A DNA stretch of 64,000 nucleotides, taken from assembly GCA_021296255.1 (NCBI GenBank), contig JAGWAU010000012.1, forward strand, positions 1 through 64,000, written 5' to 3'. This document shows, piece after piece, positions 45,704 to 53,535 of this stretch. The notes beneath the pieces are model-generated. The model did no database searches, was not told the origin of the DNA, and saw only the letters and a program-made list of their open reading frames with translations. Origin of the DNA: Alphaproteobacteria bacterium (lineage in GTDB: Bacteria; Pseudomonadota; Alphaproteobacteria; UBA2966). Within the stretch, counting starts at the first letter, position 1. Every line of letters begins with the position of its first letter. The position numbers and the translations under genes were made by a program.

Positions 45704-48024
45704 GCGTCGCTTCCATGAATGGCCCGCCACACGCGCTGCGGCGTCGCGGGACAGTCGAGCTCTCTCACGCCGTATGCCGCCAGGGCATCGATCACCGCAT
45801 TCATGATCGCCGGATGAGCCCCGATGGTGCCGGCCTCCCCACAACCCTTGACCCCGAGCGGATTGGTCCTTGTCGGGACCTCGTTGAACGAGATCGCGAT
45901 GTCGCACATGTCGTCGGCCTTGGGCAGCGCATAATCCATCAGCGACCCCGTCACCGGTTGCCCCGTCTCACGCTCATAGATCATGTCTTCGAGCAGGGCC
46001 TGGCCCGCGCCTTGGGCCACGCCGCCCTGCACCATGCCCCGGACGATGAGCGGATTGATGATGGTCCCGAAGTCGTCGAGGACCGTGTAGCGCACCACCG
46101 AGACGGCCCCCGTTCCGGGATCGATCTCGACCTCGGCCACGTGACAACCGTTGGGCCAGGCGGAAGCGCGGCGCCGGTACCTTTCGTGCGTGTCGAGGTC
46201 CTCCTCGAGACCCGCGGGACGCCGCTCCGGATCACGGGCGATGACGGCCACCTCGAAGAGACCGAGTGCCCGGTCGGTTCCGGCCACGACAAAGCGTCCT
46301 TCCGCGAATTCAATGTCCGCGGGCGCAGCCTCCAGCTCATGAGCGGCGATCAACCGACCCTTCTCGATTACGCGCTCGCCGGCGGCACGCAAGGCCGACC
46401 CCCCCATCTCCGTCGACCGGGAGCCGCCGTGGCCGCCGCCGATCGCAATCCGGTCCGTATCCCCTTGCTCGAAGCCGATGCGGTCGAGGGGCACGCCAAG
46501 CTGATCCGAGACGATCTGGCGCAGCGTGGTCTCGAGGCCCTGACCGTTGTCGAAGGTACCGAGCAGGAGCGTGACGGAGTCGTTTTCCGTGAACTTGATG
46601 TCCGCGCCTTCCTCCGCCGGTCCCAGCGTATCGTCGATGTAGTAGCCGATGCCGACGCCGCGGAGCGTGCCGCGCGACTCCGAGTCGGCCCGGCGCGCAT
46701 CGAATCCAGCGTAGTCGGCATCCGCCAAAGCGCCCTCCAGGGTGGCCGGGAAGTCGCCCGAATCGAACGTGAAACCGAAGGGAGTGGTGTAGGGCAAGGC
46801 GGCGGCCGGGATGAGATTGCGGCGGCGCAACTCCGCGGCGTCGATCCCCATATCATCCGCCGCGGCGTCCAGCAGCCGCTCGATGACATACGTCGCCTCG
46901 GAGCGCCCCACGCCACGATAGGAACCCGTCGGCGTTTTGTTCGTGAAGACGGTCTTGACCTCCAGGTGAGCCGCCGGGATGTGGTAGACGCCGGAGGCCG
47001 CCGAGGCATTGGCCGTGGTCGGCAGCATGGGTGACGCGCCGACGATATAGGCCCCGTGCGTGGCGATCGTTCGGATGCGCAATCCGAGGATCCGTCCGTC
47101 GGCACCGAACGCCATCCGGGCGTCACTCACGTGATCGCGGGCCTGATCGTCGCTCATGAAGGACTCGCTGCGGCTGCTCGTCCAGTTGACGGGTCGGCCG
47201 AGCCGCCTGGCCGCCCACAGGACCAGCGGGTACTCGGGATAGGCGTAATTCTTCATGCCGAAGCCGGCGCCGATGTCGGGCGCAACCACACGCAGGTCGG
47301 CCTCGGCAACGTGCAGGACCTGCTCGGCAAGTTGCTTGCGCAGATTGTGAACGAAGGGGCAGGTGACGTGCAGCGTGTACCGGCCCGTGGCCGAATCGAA
47401 CTCGCCCGCCGCCGCGCGGCCTTCCATCGAGGCGATGGCGAGGCGGTTGTTGATCAGTCCCGCGATCTCAGTCACGTGCGCCGCGTCCGCGAACGCCGCC
47501 TCGGTGGCCGCGGCGTCCCCGGTTTCCCAATCGATACAGACGTTCCGCGGCGCTTCTTCCCAGAGCGGAGGGGTACCCGCGTCCATGGCGCGGACCGTAT
47601 CCGTATTGGCCGGCAAGGGCGCATAATCGACCCGCACCAAGTCCGTCGCGTCCCGCGCCTGACCCTCCGTTTCGGCGACGACCAGGGCCACCGGATCGCC
47701 GACGTGACGCACCCGATCCCGGGCGAGCGGCCAGCGCGGCGGTACGAAGCATGTCTGTCCGTCCCGGCTCTCGATCGTCACGGCGCAAGGGATCGGGCCG
47801 ATGCCGTCGGCGACGAGGTCGGCGCCGGTGAACACCGCCAAGACGCCGGGCGCCTTCTCCGCGCCCGTCCGGTCAATCTCCAACACGTCGGCGTGCGCGT
47901 GCGGCGAGCGAACGAACACGGCCGCGGCTTGGCCCTCGATCCGGATATCGTCGACGTAGCAGCCGCGACCGGTGAGAAACCGTTCATCCTCGACCCGCCG
48001 CACGGGTTCACCGATTGGTGCCAT
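45700..48024 (-). CDS. Xanthine dehydrogenase/CoxL-family molybdopterin-binding subunit
   Basis: A 774-residue large subunit of the molybdenum hydroxylase family. The N-terminal RVEDERFLTGRGCYVDDI, cofactor-binding GAGFGMKNYAYPEYPL, active-site loop TPTGSYRGVGRSEATYVIE and the C-terminal GVKGCGEAGTIG with the catalytic glutamate are clear. The loop lacks the cysteine of true CO dehydrogenase, so this is a form II or hydroxylase-type enzyme for heterocycles or aldehydes. The iron-sulfur and FAD subunits normally encoded beside it are absent. It overlaps the downstream HyuB by four bases. Confidence 0.9.
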   Translation of the reverse strand: MAPIGEPVRRVEDERFLTGRGCYVDDIRIEGQAAAVFVRSPHAHADVLEIDRTGAEKAPGVLAVFTGADLVADGIGPIPCAVTIESRDGQTCFVPPRWPLARDRVRHVGDPVALVVAETEGQARDATDLVRVDYAPLPANTDTVRAMDAGTPPLWEEAPRNVCIDWETGDAAATEAAFADAAHVTEIAGLINNRLAIASMEGRAAAGEFDSATGRYTLHVTCPFVHNLRKQLAEQVLHVAEADLRVVAPDIGAGFGMKNYAYPEYPLVLWAARRLGRPVNWTSSRSESFMSDDQARDHVSDARMAFGADGRILGLRIRTIATHGAYIVGASPMLPTTANASAASGVYHIPAAHLEVKTVFTNKTPTGSYRGVGRSEATYVIERLLDAAADDMGIDAAELRRRNLIPAAALPYTTPFGFTFDSGDFPATLEGALADADYAGFDARRADSESRGTLRGVGIGYYIDDTLGPAEEGADIKFTENDSVTLLLGTFDNGQGLETTLRQIVSDQLGVPLDRIGFEQGDTDRIAIGGGHGGSRSTEMGGSALRAAGERVIEKGRLIAAHELEAAPADIEFAEGRFVVAGTDRALGLFEVAVIARDPERRPAGLEEDLDTHERYRRRASAWPNGCHVAEVEIDPGTGAVSVVRYTVLDDFGTIINPLIVRGMVQGGVAQGAGQALLEDMIYERETGQPVTGSLMDYALPKADDMCDIAISFNEVPTRTNPLGVKGCGEAGTIGAHPAIMNAVIDALAAYGVRELDCPATPQRVWRAIHGSDA

Positions 48025-48154
48025 CCCCTCCCCCTCCCGTCATTCCCAAAGCCTGCGCCGTCGGCGCCGATGTTTCAAGGACCGTCGCGTCACGGGTAAG
48101 CGAAACGGGGATTCCGGGTTAAAGTCACCGACAGATCGGATCGGAGGCCCGGCC

Positions 48155-48619
48155 ATGGACATTACCTCCCACATGCAGAAGGTCGCGCGCATGGACGCGG
48201 TTCACAGGCGCCTCGACCGCGAAGCCGACTTCGAACTCTGGTACTGGATGGCGCTCGACGCGGGCAACCAAGCCATGAACGCGGCTCTGCATGCGGCGGG
48301 AGTGACCGCGGAGGAGCCCGAACTCGCATCTCAGGTCAACGACATCTATATGCGCCGGACCGAGGCCGGGGAATGGGAGCGTGTGGTCAAGCGGGGGGCC
48401 GACATCATCCACCCGCAGATGAGCGAGTTCGACAACCCCATGCCCGAAAAGCTGCAGGAAGCGATCGACGCGCTGCACGCGCTGGAGAGCTACCGCGACC
48501 CCTGCATTCGCCTCGGCAAGGAGGTGACGCCCGAGATCGTGGACTCCTGCGCCGAGGCCTACGGGAAGGTCCTGGCCATCACCCGAGACTTCGTGGCATC
48601 GGAGGGGAGCGTGTCATGA
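48155..48619 (+). CDS. Small alpha-helical protein, first of a paralogous pair
   Basis: A 154-residue protein of no family I recognise. It looks all-helical: ADFELWYWMALDAGNQAMNA forms one amphipathic helix and PEKLQEAIDALHALESYRD another. The following gene overlaps it by four bases (ATGA) and shows a similar layout (aromatic or acidic start, then a G-x2-x2-N-x-A-L-H core, then an E-A-L-x2-I/L-E segment), so the two look like diverged duplicates that form a heteromer. A HEPN-like fold is a guess. It is divergent from the CoxL gene (130 bases apart). ATG at 48155 follows CGGAGG. Confidence 0.65.
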   Translation: MDITSHMQKVARMDAVHRRLDREADFELWYWMALDAGNQAMNAALHAAGVTAEEPELASQVNDIYMRRTEAGEWERVVKRGADIIHPQMSEFDNPMPEKLQEAIDALHALESYRDPCIRLGKEVTPEIVDSCAEAYGKVLAITRDFVASEGSVS

Positions 48620-49029
48620 CCCCCGAACGTCATCGTGACTTCGCCGAGCGCATCACGCGCTCGATGGAGAAGCTCACGACCACCGACTACGAGGCCGTCA
48701 TCGAGGGCTGCATGCTGGCTGGAACCCACTGGTTCAACGTGGCCCTGCACGAGATGGGCATGTCCGCGCCCGACCAGGACGTCATGCACGTCGAGTACAT
48801 GGTCGTGCATGAGCGCCGCAAGGCGTGGCTCGTTTCGCCGGCCATGGTGGAGGCTCTGGAGCGCATCGAGGACATGCGGGCACTTCACGTGCGAGGAAAC
48901 GCGGACGGCGGCGAAAGGGCGGCCGCGGCGGCGCTCCTGTGCCTTGAAGTCATCCGCGAGGCCGCGACCGACGCCAAGCCGCTGGGCCTGACATCCCCCC
49001 ATCGTGGACACGTCAGTCTCAGTACCTGA
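48616..49029 (+). CDS. Small alpha-helical protein, second of a paralogous pair
   Basis: A 137-residue protein that overlaps its upstream paralogue by ATGA. Helical segments include DYEAVIEGCMLAGTHWFNVA, LHEMGMSAPDQDVMHVEYMV and MVEALERIEDMRALH. I recognise no family. The last six codons and the stop lie inside a sequence resembling the 3' half of an initiator tRNA (49012-49061), so the natural C-terminus may have been replaced at an integration junction. Function unknown; the strict overlap suggests it works with its neighbour. Confidence 0.65.
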   Translation: MTPERHRDFAERITRSMEKLTTTDYEAVIEGCMLAGTHWFNVALHEMGMSAPDQDVMHVEYMVVHERRKAWLVSPAMVEALERIEDMRALHVRGNADGGERAAAAALLCLEVIREAATDAKPLGLTSPHRGHVSLST

Positions 49030-49061
49030 AGGCTACAGGTTCAAATCCTGCCCCGCAACCA
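49012..49061 (+). pseudogene. Degenerate 3' half of an initiator tRNA (tRNA-fMet), possible attachment site
   Basis: About 50 bases match a bacterial initiator tRNA from the anticodon stem to CCA. The anticodon stem TCAG/CTGA, the loop CTCAGTA (CTCATAA in tRNA-fMet), ACCTGAAGG, the T arm CAGG-TTCAAAT-CCTG (49036-49050) and the tail CCCCGCAACCA (49051-49061) are all present. Differences are a few substitutions, a changed anticodon and one C missing from the acceptor strand. No 5' half precedes it. Such 3' fragments commonly mark ends of integrated elements. Comparison is from memory of tRNA-fMet sequences. Confidence 0.7.
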
Positions 49062-49083
49062 AATCCATCTCAAATATTCCTTA

Positions 49084-49112
49084 TATATCAATATGATATA
49101 GTGGATATCCAC
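49084..49112. repeat. Two abutting perfect palindromes
   Basis: TATATCA-ATA-TGATATA (49084-49100) is a perfect inverted repeat with seven-base arms. It is followed without a gap by the twelve-base palindrome GTGGATATCCAC (49101-49112). They begin 23 bases after the tRNA-like CCA. The arrangement suits a protein-binding site such as an integrase, excisionase or repressor site, which is inferred only. Confidence 0.55.
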
Positions 49113-49140
49113 TTCAAGCGCAGAAGCTGAGTTTTCTCCA

Positions 49141-49157
49141 GGTACCATACCGGTACC
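49141..49157. repeat. GGTACC direct repeat with central palindrome
   Basis: GGTACC occurs at 49141-49146 and again at 49152-49157, an eleven-base period equal to about one helical turn. The overlap contains the eight-base palindrome TACCGGTA (49148-49155), and a T-run follows. This may be an operator or an arm site of a former integrating element. Confidence 0.35.
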
Positions 49158-49511
49158 ACTTTTTTGTAAACTCCAGGCTACTCCTGAGCACAACAACGGT
49201 AAGGATTCGGTCGTGCCGTGGAGGCGGGTGTGATTCTTGCGCCAAGTGTGTTGTTCGGCGTCTAACATTGACCCCACCCGTTCCAATGAAATCAAAGAGT
49301 TACCGTGCTAATCGGCGTCCAATTTACGCGCCGATCAACATGCATGGAGCCCTCCGGTGCGCCGGGATCAGGGAATCACGAGATCGAGAATCACTCCAGC
49401 GAGATTTTCAGCAACCTGCTAGACCGAGACCAGCGGCGAGGGCCCTGCATTTCGCAGGTTTGGTCGGTGGCATGCGCCATTCATACGGTTTCGCCGAAAT
49501 CGTGCTGAACA

Positions 49512-50105
49512 GCACATGGGAACCTGGCCCGCACCGGTGCAAATTCCAGCCGCCGTTGACAACTGCCCATTCGAGGGGGGATGCTTCGTGCTGGACGTTG
49601 AAGGCTGGTGGGCGGTCGGAAGACGACGCGATGCGGAGCTACGAGAGGCCTTACGACGAGGCGCTGGAACTCAAGGATCGCATCGCGTTTTACTGGAACA
49701 AGATGGAACGCCGGTACGAGGAGGTCTTCGTGCATCTCCGGGACCCCTGCGTACGGATCGACGTACTCGCGAGTTCGCCGTTCCGCCTGCGTGAAGCACG
49801 GGGGAGTGACGCTTGCGGATACCTCCCAACCAGTGCTGCTCTTCAAGGCCGGCCTTCGTGCCCGCTATTACATACCGGCGGAAGACGTGGCGATCGACCA
49901 TCTGGTTCTGTCTCCGTCGGAGACCGCCTGCCCATATAATGGGACGGGTAGCTATTGGTCGGTGGAAGTCGGCGAGAACGTGACAGAGAACTTGGCGTGG
50001 AGCTATGCGGACCCGTTGCCCGAGTGCGGCGTTGTCAAGGGGCTGCCGTGCGTCCACGACGACAAGGTCGAGGAATTCTCGGTCGATGGTGAGCCAGCCG
50101 CCTGA
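49512..50105 (+). pseudogene. Decayed second copy of the tandem DUF427 gene
   Basis: Three reading frames in turn match the intact protein at 5442-6224. Frame one gives NCPFEG, frame two DASCWTLKAGGRSEDDAM to VFVHLRDPCVRIDVLASS, frame three HGGVTLADTSQPVLLF to the stop, including RARYYIPAEDV and ETACPYNGTGSYWSV. The shifts are an extra G in a G-run near 49577 and one extra base at a second G-run near 49800. The first 80 or so residues are missing or unrecognisable upstream of about 49512. The 3' end overlaps the next gene's start by 20 bases. Both shifts lie at homopolymers, so sequencing error could explain them, but not the lost N-terminus. Confidence 0.8.
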
Positions 50106-51090
50106 TCGTCCAGATGCGGCACAGCCGCGCGGGCCGGCCGAACCGGCTACCGACGTGGGAGGCGTATCGACCCTCTCCTTACCGGGTATTGAGTTCCTCA
50201 AGGACGCAGTGGACTGTCACGTCCATGTCTGTCCTCATATCAACGCGCGTACGATCAGTGTCTTTGAAGCGACCCGGCAGGCGGCTGCGGCCCGCATGAG
50301 GGGCATCGGCTTGATGGACAACTTCGGCAACAGTTCGGGATATGCAGCGCTGGTGATGCGGGAATTGGGGCATCTGGGCGTCGATGTGTTTGGTGGGCCA
50401 ATTCTCGAACCATGCGCTGGTGGAGTTTCTCCCTACGTGGTCAAGATCGCGCTCGACTACGGGTACGGGCCGGGAACGGGTGCCCGCTTCGTTTCCCTTC
50501 CCACGCATCACACTCGGAACGTCGCAATTTCGGAGGGACGGAGTCCTGCCTACATCGAGGATTGCTTTCACGTACCCTTGAGCGGAGAGCTTCAGGACGC
50601 GACCAAGGAGGTACTTGACCTAATTGCGAGGCGGGACATTGTTCTCAACACCGGGTTCGTCTCGGCCGACGAGGCTGCACGCTTGTGTGAGGAAGCTGTA
50701 TCCCGAGGCGTCGGCCGAATCATCGTGCCGGCGGTCGACCACCCGGAGGACATGATCCGGGATATCGTCGCGACCGGAGCCTACGCCGAGTTCTTTTTCT
50801 TCGGCCTGACGCATGCGACGCACGCCGTCGGTGCGAATGTCGAAGCGCAGATTAATTCACCATCCGCGGTGTCGCTCAGCGAAACAGCCGCCAGAATTCG
50901 GGCCGCCGGCCCGGACCACGCTATCCTGTCCGGCGACCTCGGCATCGCGGTCTTGCCGCCACCGGTGGAAGGTCTGCGCGAATTCTTGTTGACCATTCGG
51001 AGTGCAGGATTCGCGGACGACGAAATCCGGACCATGGTGGTCCGTAACCCCTCCCGCCTGTTCAAGGTGGGGCAGTCCGCGTCAGCGTGA
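50086..51090 (+). CDS. DUF6282-family amidohydrolase-like protein
   Basis: A 334-residue protein of the DUF6282 type, related to the amidohydrolase superfamily. DAVDCHVHVCPHINARTIS carries the H-x-H metal motif, LPTHHTRN and IIVPAVDHPEDMI supply further histidines, and LSGDLGIAVLPPPVEGL a candidate catalytic aspartate. Its activity is not established to my knowledge; hydrolysis of a C-N or lactone bond is the general expectation. ATG at 50086 has GAGGA upstream; GTG codons at 50089 and 50154 are alternatives. It opens the rightward catabolic block beyond the tRNA-like remnant. Confidence 0.8.
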   Translation: MVSQPPDRPDAAQPRGPAEPATDVGGVSTLSLPGIEFLKDAVDCHVHVCPHINARTISVFEATRQAAAARMRGIGLMDNFGNSSGYAALVMRELGHLGVDVFGGPILEPCAGGVSPYVVKIALDYGYGPGTGARFVSLPTHHTRNVAISEGRSPAYIEDCFHVPLSGELQDATKEVLDLIARRDIVLNTGFVSADEAARLCEEAVSRGVGRIIVPAVDHPEDMIRDIVATGAYAEFFFFGLTHATHAVGANVEAQINSPSAVSLSETAARIRAAGPDHAILSGDLGIAVLPPPVEGLREFLLTIRSAGFADDEIRTMVVRNPSRLFKVGQSASA

Positions 51091-51167
51091 GGCCATGGCT
51101 TCCGCCGCGGTGAGCGGGGTCAGCGCGTGAGTAGGACGACGTGTCGGACCATTGATCTGGAGCCACG

Positions 51168-52583
51168 ATGAAGCGCCTGCGCCTCAGTTCCAATCACGAG
51201 ATGCTGAGCCTTGACGCAAACAGCCGGTTAGCCGATTCGAGCAGCGCAACCCCAGTATTGAAGATTGCATGCCCTAGCCTCGTTCGTCTTGACGACCGTA
51301 TGCAATTCCGGCCAGCGCTCGCGGCATCGTGGACCATCAAGGACGATCAACGTGTCTTTACCTTCAGGCTGCAGGAGGGCGCGACCTTCCACAGCGGGCG
51401 GCCGGTCACCGCCGATGCCGTTGCCCGGAACTTCAACCGGTTGTTCGATTCACGCGTCGGCTCGCTGCTGGCTGCGGACTATGCCGGGGTCGAGAGTATT
51501 CGCGCGACCGCCGGGGACACCATTGAATTCCGATATCCGGAACCGTTTCCGGCGCTGCTGTATCACCTTGCAGGAAGGACCCATGTCGCCGACGATAGCC
51601 AGACGCAGCCGGTGGGGGCAGGACCGTTCCGGGTTACTGATTGGGTGCGCGGCAGCCATCTCACGATGACACGGTTCGACGGGTACTGGGAACCGAACTT
51701 GCCCCTGGCGGATGAAATCGTCGTCACCTGGGCGCCGGACTCAGCCGAGCGACTCGATCTGATCGAACGGGGCGAGGTCGACATCGTCGAGTCCGTTCCG
51801 GCGAAGGCTGTGGAAGATCTCCGTGGGCGCGGACTGCTGGAGAGTGCCTCCACCGCCTCTACAAGGAAATTGAGTCTCGCTTTCAACTGTGGGGTGCCGC
51901 CCTTCGACGACGCGCGTATGCGGCAAGCCGTTGCCCATGCCGTCGACCGCGAGGCCATCGTCGATACGTTTTTTGGAGGGTTCGCACATGTCTTCAACGC
52001 GGCCTACGCGGCGGGAAGCCCCTGGGCTCCGGAGGTAGACCCGATTCCGCTGGATCTCGCAAAGGCGCGCGGCCTGGTGAGGGAAGCGGGCTACGCGGAC
52101 GGCCTGACCGTGCGCGCGGTGACCACCAACGTCGCGCCCGTCCCCAAAGTCGCGGAAGCCGTGGCCTCGGACTTGTCGCGGATCGGCGTCACCCTTGACA
52201 TTCGCGGTTACGACGATCCCCCGTGGTGGCCGCTCATCTACCTGGATACCGACTGGCAGGCAGCATTTCAAGGCATGGGCCCGCGCGCCCATCCGGACAT
52301 CCTGTTCCGGCGCGAGTTCATGACCGATGGGTCCTTCAATCCGGCGCACTACAGCAATCCCGACCTCGACCGCTTGGTGATGCGAGCCCGGGTCACCGTC
52401 GATGAAATGGAGCAGGCTCGTCTCTATCGGGAGGTCCAAGGTATTCTGAGGGAAGACCTGCCGTACCTGCCGCTCTACGCTACCGATGCGCTCGTGGGTT
52501 ACCGCCCCGCCGTTGACGGCTTCCTGCCTCATCCGCTCGGCTATTGGGATGTGACGGGTGTCAGCGCTTCCGACTGGCCGTAA
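51168..52583 (+). CDS. Family 5 solute-binding-type protein lacking a signal peptide
   Basis: A 471-residue homologue of peptide/nickel-binding proteins (SBP_bac_5). FRPALAASWTIKDDQRVFTFRL, RPVTADAVARNF, VGAGPFRVTDW and ARMRQAVAHAVDREAIVDT are the family landmarks. It starts directly at the mature domain (MKRLRLSSNHEMLSLDANSR). An in-frame TGA at 51153-51155 excludes a longer N-terminus, so there is no signal peptide and no lipobox. No ABC permease or ATPase is nearby. It may be a cytoplasmic sensor or a protein that lost its export signal. GGAG precedes the ATG. Confidence 0.85.
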   Translation: MKRLRLSSNHEMLSLDANSRLADSSSATPVLKIACPSLVRLDDRMQFRPALAASWTIKDDQRVFTFRLQEGATFHSGRPVTADAVARNFNRLFDSRVGSLLAADYAGVESIRATAGDTIEFRYPEPFPALLYHLAGRTHVADDSQTQPVGAGPFRVTDWVRGSHLTMTRFDGYWEPNLPLADEIVVTWAPDSAERLDLIERGEVDIVESVPAKAVEDLRGRGLLESASTASTRKLSLAFNCGVPPFDDARMRQAVAHAVDREAIVDTFFGGFAHVFNAAYAAGSPWAPEVDPIPLDLAKARGLVREAGYADGLTVRAVTTNVAPVPKVAEAVASDLSRIGVTLDIRGYDDPPWWPLIYLDTDWQAAFQGMGPRAHPDILFRREFMTDGSFNPAHYSNPDLDRLVMRARVTVDEMEQARLYREVQGILREDLPYLPLYATDALVGYRPAVDGFLPHPLGYWDVTGVSASDWP

Positions 52584-52611
52584 GTTTCCGGCTGCGGACG
52601 GTTCAGAAGCG

Positions 52612-53535
52612 ATGACCCTGATCCGCGATCTCGTCGGTTATGGCCGGACGCCGCCGGATCCGAAGTGGCCCGGAGGCGCCCGAGTCGCCATTCAGATCGT
52701 CCTCAACTACGAGGAGGGGGCGGAGTACTCGATCGGCGACGGCGACGGGTTCTCGGAGTCCGAGCTCGCCGAGAGCCCCGGCGCCGTACCTCAAGGGACC
52801 CGAGATCTGGCAACCGAGTCGGTCTACGAGTTCGGGAGCCGCGCCGGGTTTTGGCGACTCATGCGTCTGTTCTCGGAACGCGACCTCCCGGTCACTGTAT
52901 TCGGCTGCGCTCTTGCGCTCGAACGGAATCCCGAGGCCGCGGCAGCCATTGTCGAGTCGGGTTACGACGTCTGCTCGCACGGCTGGCGCTGGGTGAAGCA
53001 CTGGCTGCTGAGCGAGGACGAGGAACGGGAGCATATTCGGAAAGCCGTGGAGTCACTGGAGAAGCTCATGGGGTCGCGGCCGCTCGGGTGGTATTGCCGC
53101 ACCGGCCCGAGCGTCAACACCCGACGACTGGTGGTCGAGGAGGGTGGCTTCCTCTACGACTCCGATGCCTACAACGACGAGCTTCCCTACTGGACGACCA
53201 TCGAAGGCAAGCCCCATCTGGTCATCCCCTACTCGAGCGACGTCAATGACGGCAAGTTTGTCCGGCCGGGAGGATTTGCCACCGGCGAGGATTTCGTCAC
53301 CTACGCCAGACACGCCTTCGACATGCTTTACAAGGAGGGCGGGTGCCAGCCGAAGATGATGTCCATCGGGCTCCACAATCGAATTATCGGTCGGGCAGGG
53401 CGCGCCGGTGCTCTCGCCCGTGTGCTCGACTACATCCATGGTCACGACGACGTATGGATTTGCCGGCGGGAAGATATCGCCCGCCATTGGTACGAACATC
53501 ACCCCTGGGACGGCGATGCCGAGGGGCAGTCATGA
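52612..53535 (+). CDS. PuuE-like polysaccharide deacetylase-family amidohydrolase
   Basis: A 307-residue NodB-fold enzyme close to the cofactor-independent allantoinase PuuE. Matching features are the opening RDLVGYGRTPPDPKWPGGAR, VLNYEEGAEYS, SVYEFGSRAGFWRLMRLF, CSHGWRWVKHW, TGPSVNTRRLVVEEGGFLYDS (quoted here in two adjoining parts: TGPSVNTRRL and VVEEGGFLYDS) and HLVIPYSSDVND. PuuE opens the hydantoin ring of allantoin, and relatives deacetylate other amides. ATG at 52612 is chosen by alignment with PuuE. Its stop overlaps hyuB by four bases, tying it to an operon for cyclic ureides. Confidence 0.87.
   Translation: MTLIRDLVGYGRTPPDPKWPGGARVAIQIVLNYEEGAEYSIGDGDGFSESELAESPGAVPQGTRDLATESVYEFGSRAGFWRLMRLFSERDLPVTVFGCALALERNPEAAAAIVESGYDVCSHGWRWVKHWLLSEDEEREHIRKAVESLEKLMGSRPLGWYCRTGPSVNTRRLVVEEGGFLYDSDAYNDELPYWTTIEGKPHLVIPYSSDVNDGKFVRPGGFATGEDFVTYARHAFDMLYKEGGCQPKMMSIGLHNRIIGRAGRAGALARVLDYIHGHDDVWICRREDIARHWYEHHPWDGDAEGQS

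Larger units (their letters stand above)
49062..49511. other. Gene-free, AT-richer junction region
   Basis: About 450 bases with no supportable gene. Its first 100 bases are far AT-richer than the rest of the window. It holds palindromes at 49084-49112 and 49141-49157, and an imperfect hairpin ATCGGCG (49311-49317) / CGCCGAT (49329-49335). The stretch around 49267-49280, ending in TTGACCCC, reminds me of intergenic parts of IS21-type elements, but nothing like a transposase follows. I take it as remnant junction DNA. Confidence 0.45.

Noticed and set aside
45715-47034. Plus-strand frame of 439 codons opposite the CoxL gene
   Set aside because: Antisense shadow of a confident molybdopterin enzyme gene, with no motif of its own.
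49041-49295. Leftward open frame of 84 codons across the AT-rich junction
   Set aside because: It runs through the tRNA-like fragment and palindromes, has no ribosome site and no family features.
49260-49340. Possible IS21-type element remnant (TTGACCCC and a seven-base-pair hairpin)
   Set aside because: No istA or istB fragment and no terminal repeats; too little to call a mobile element.
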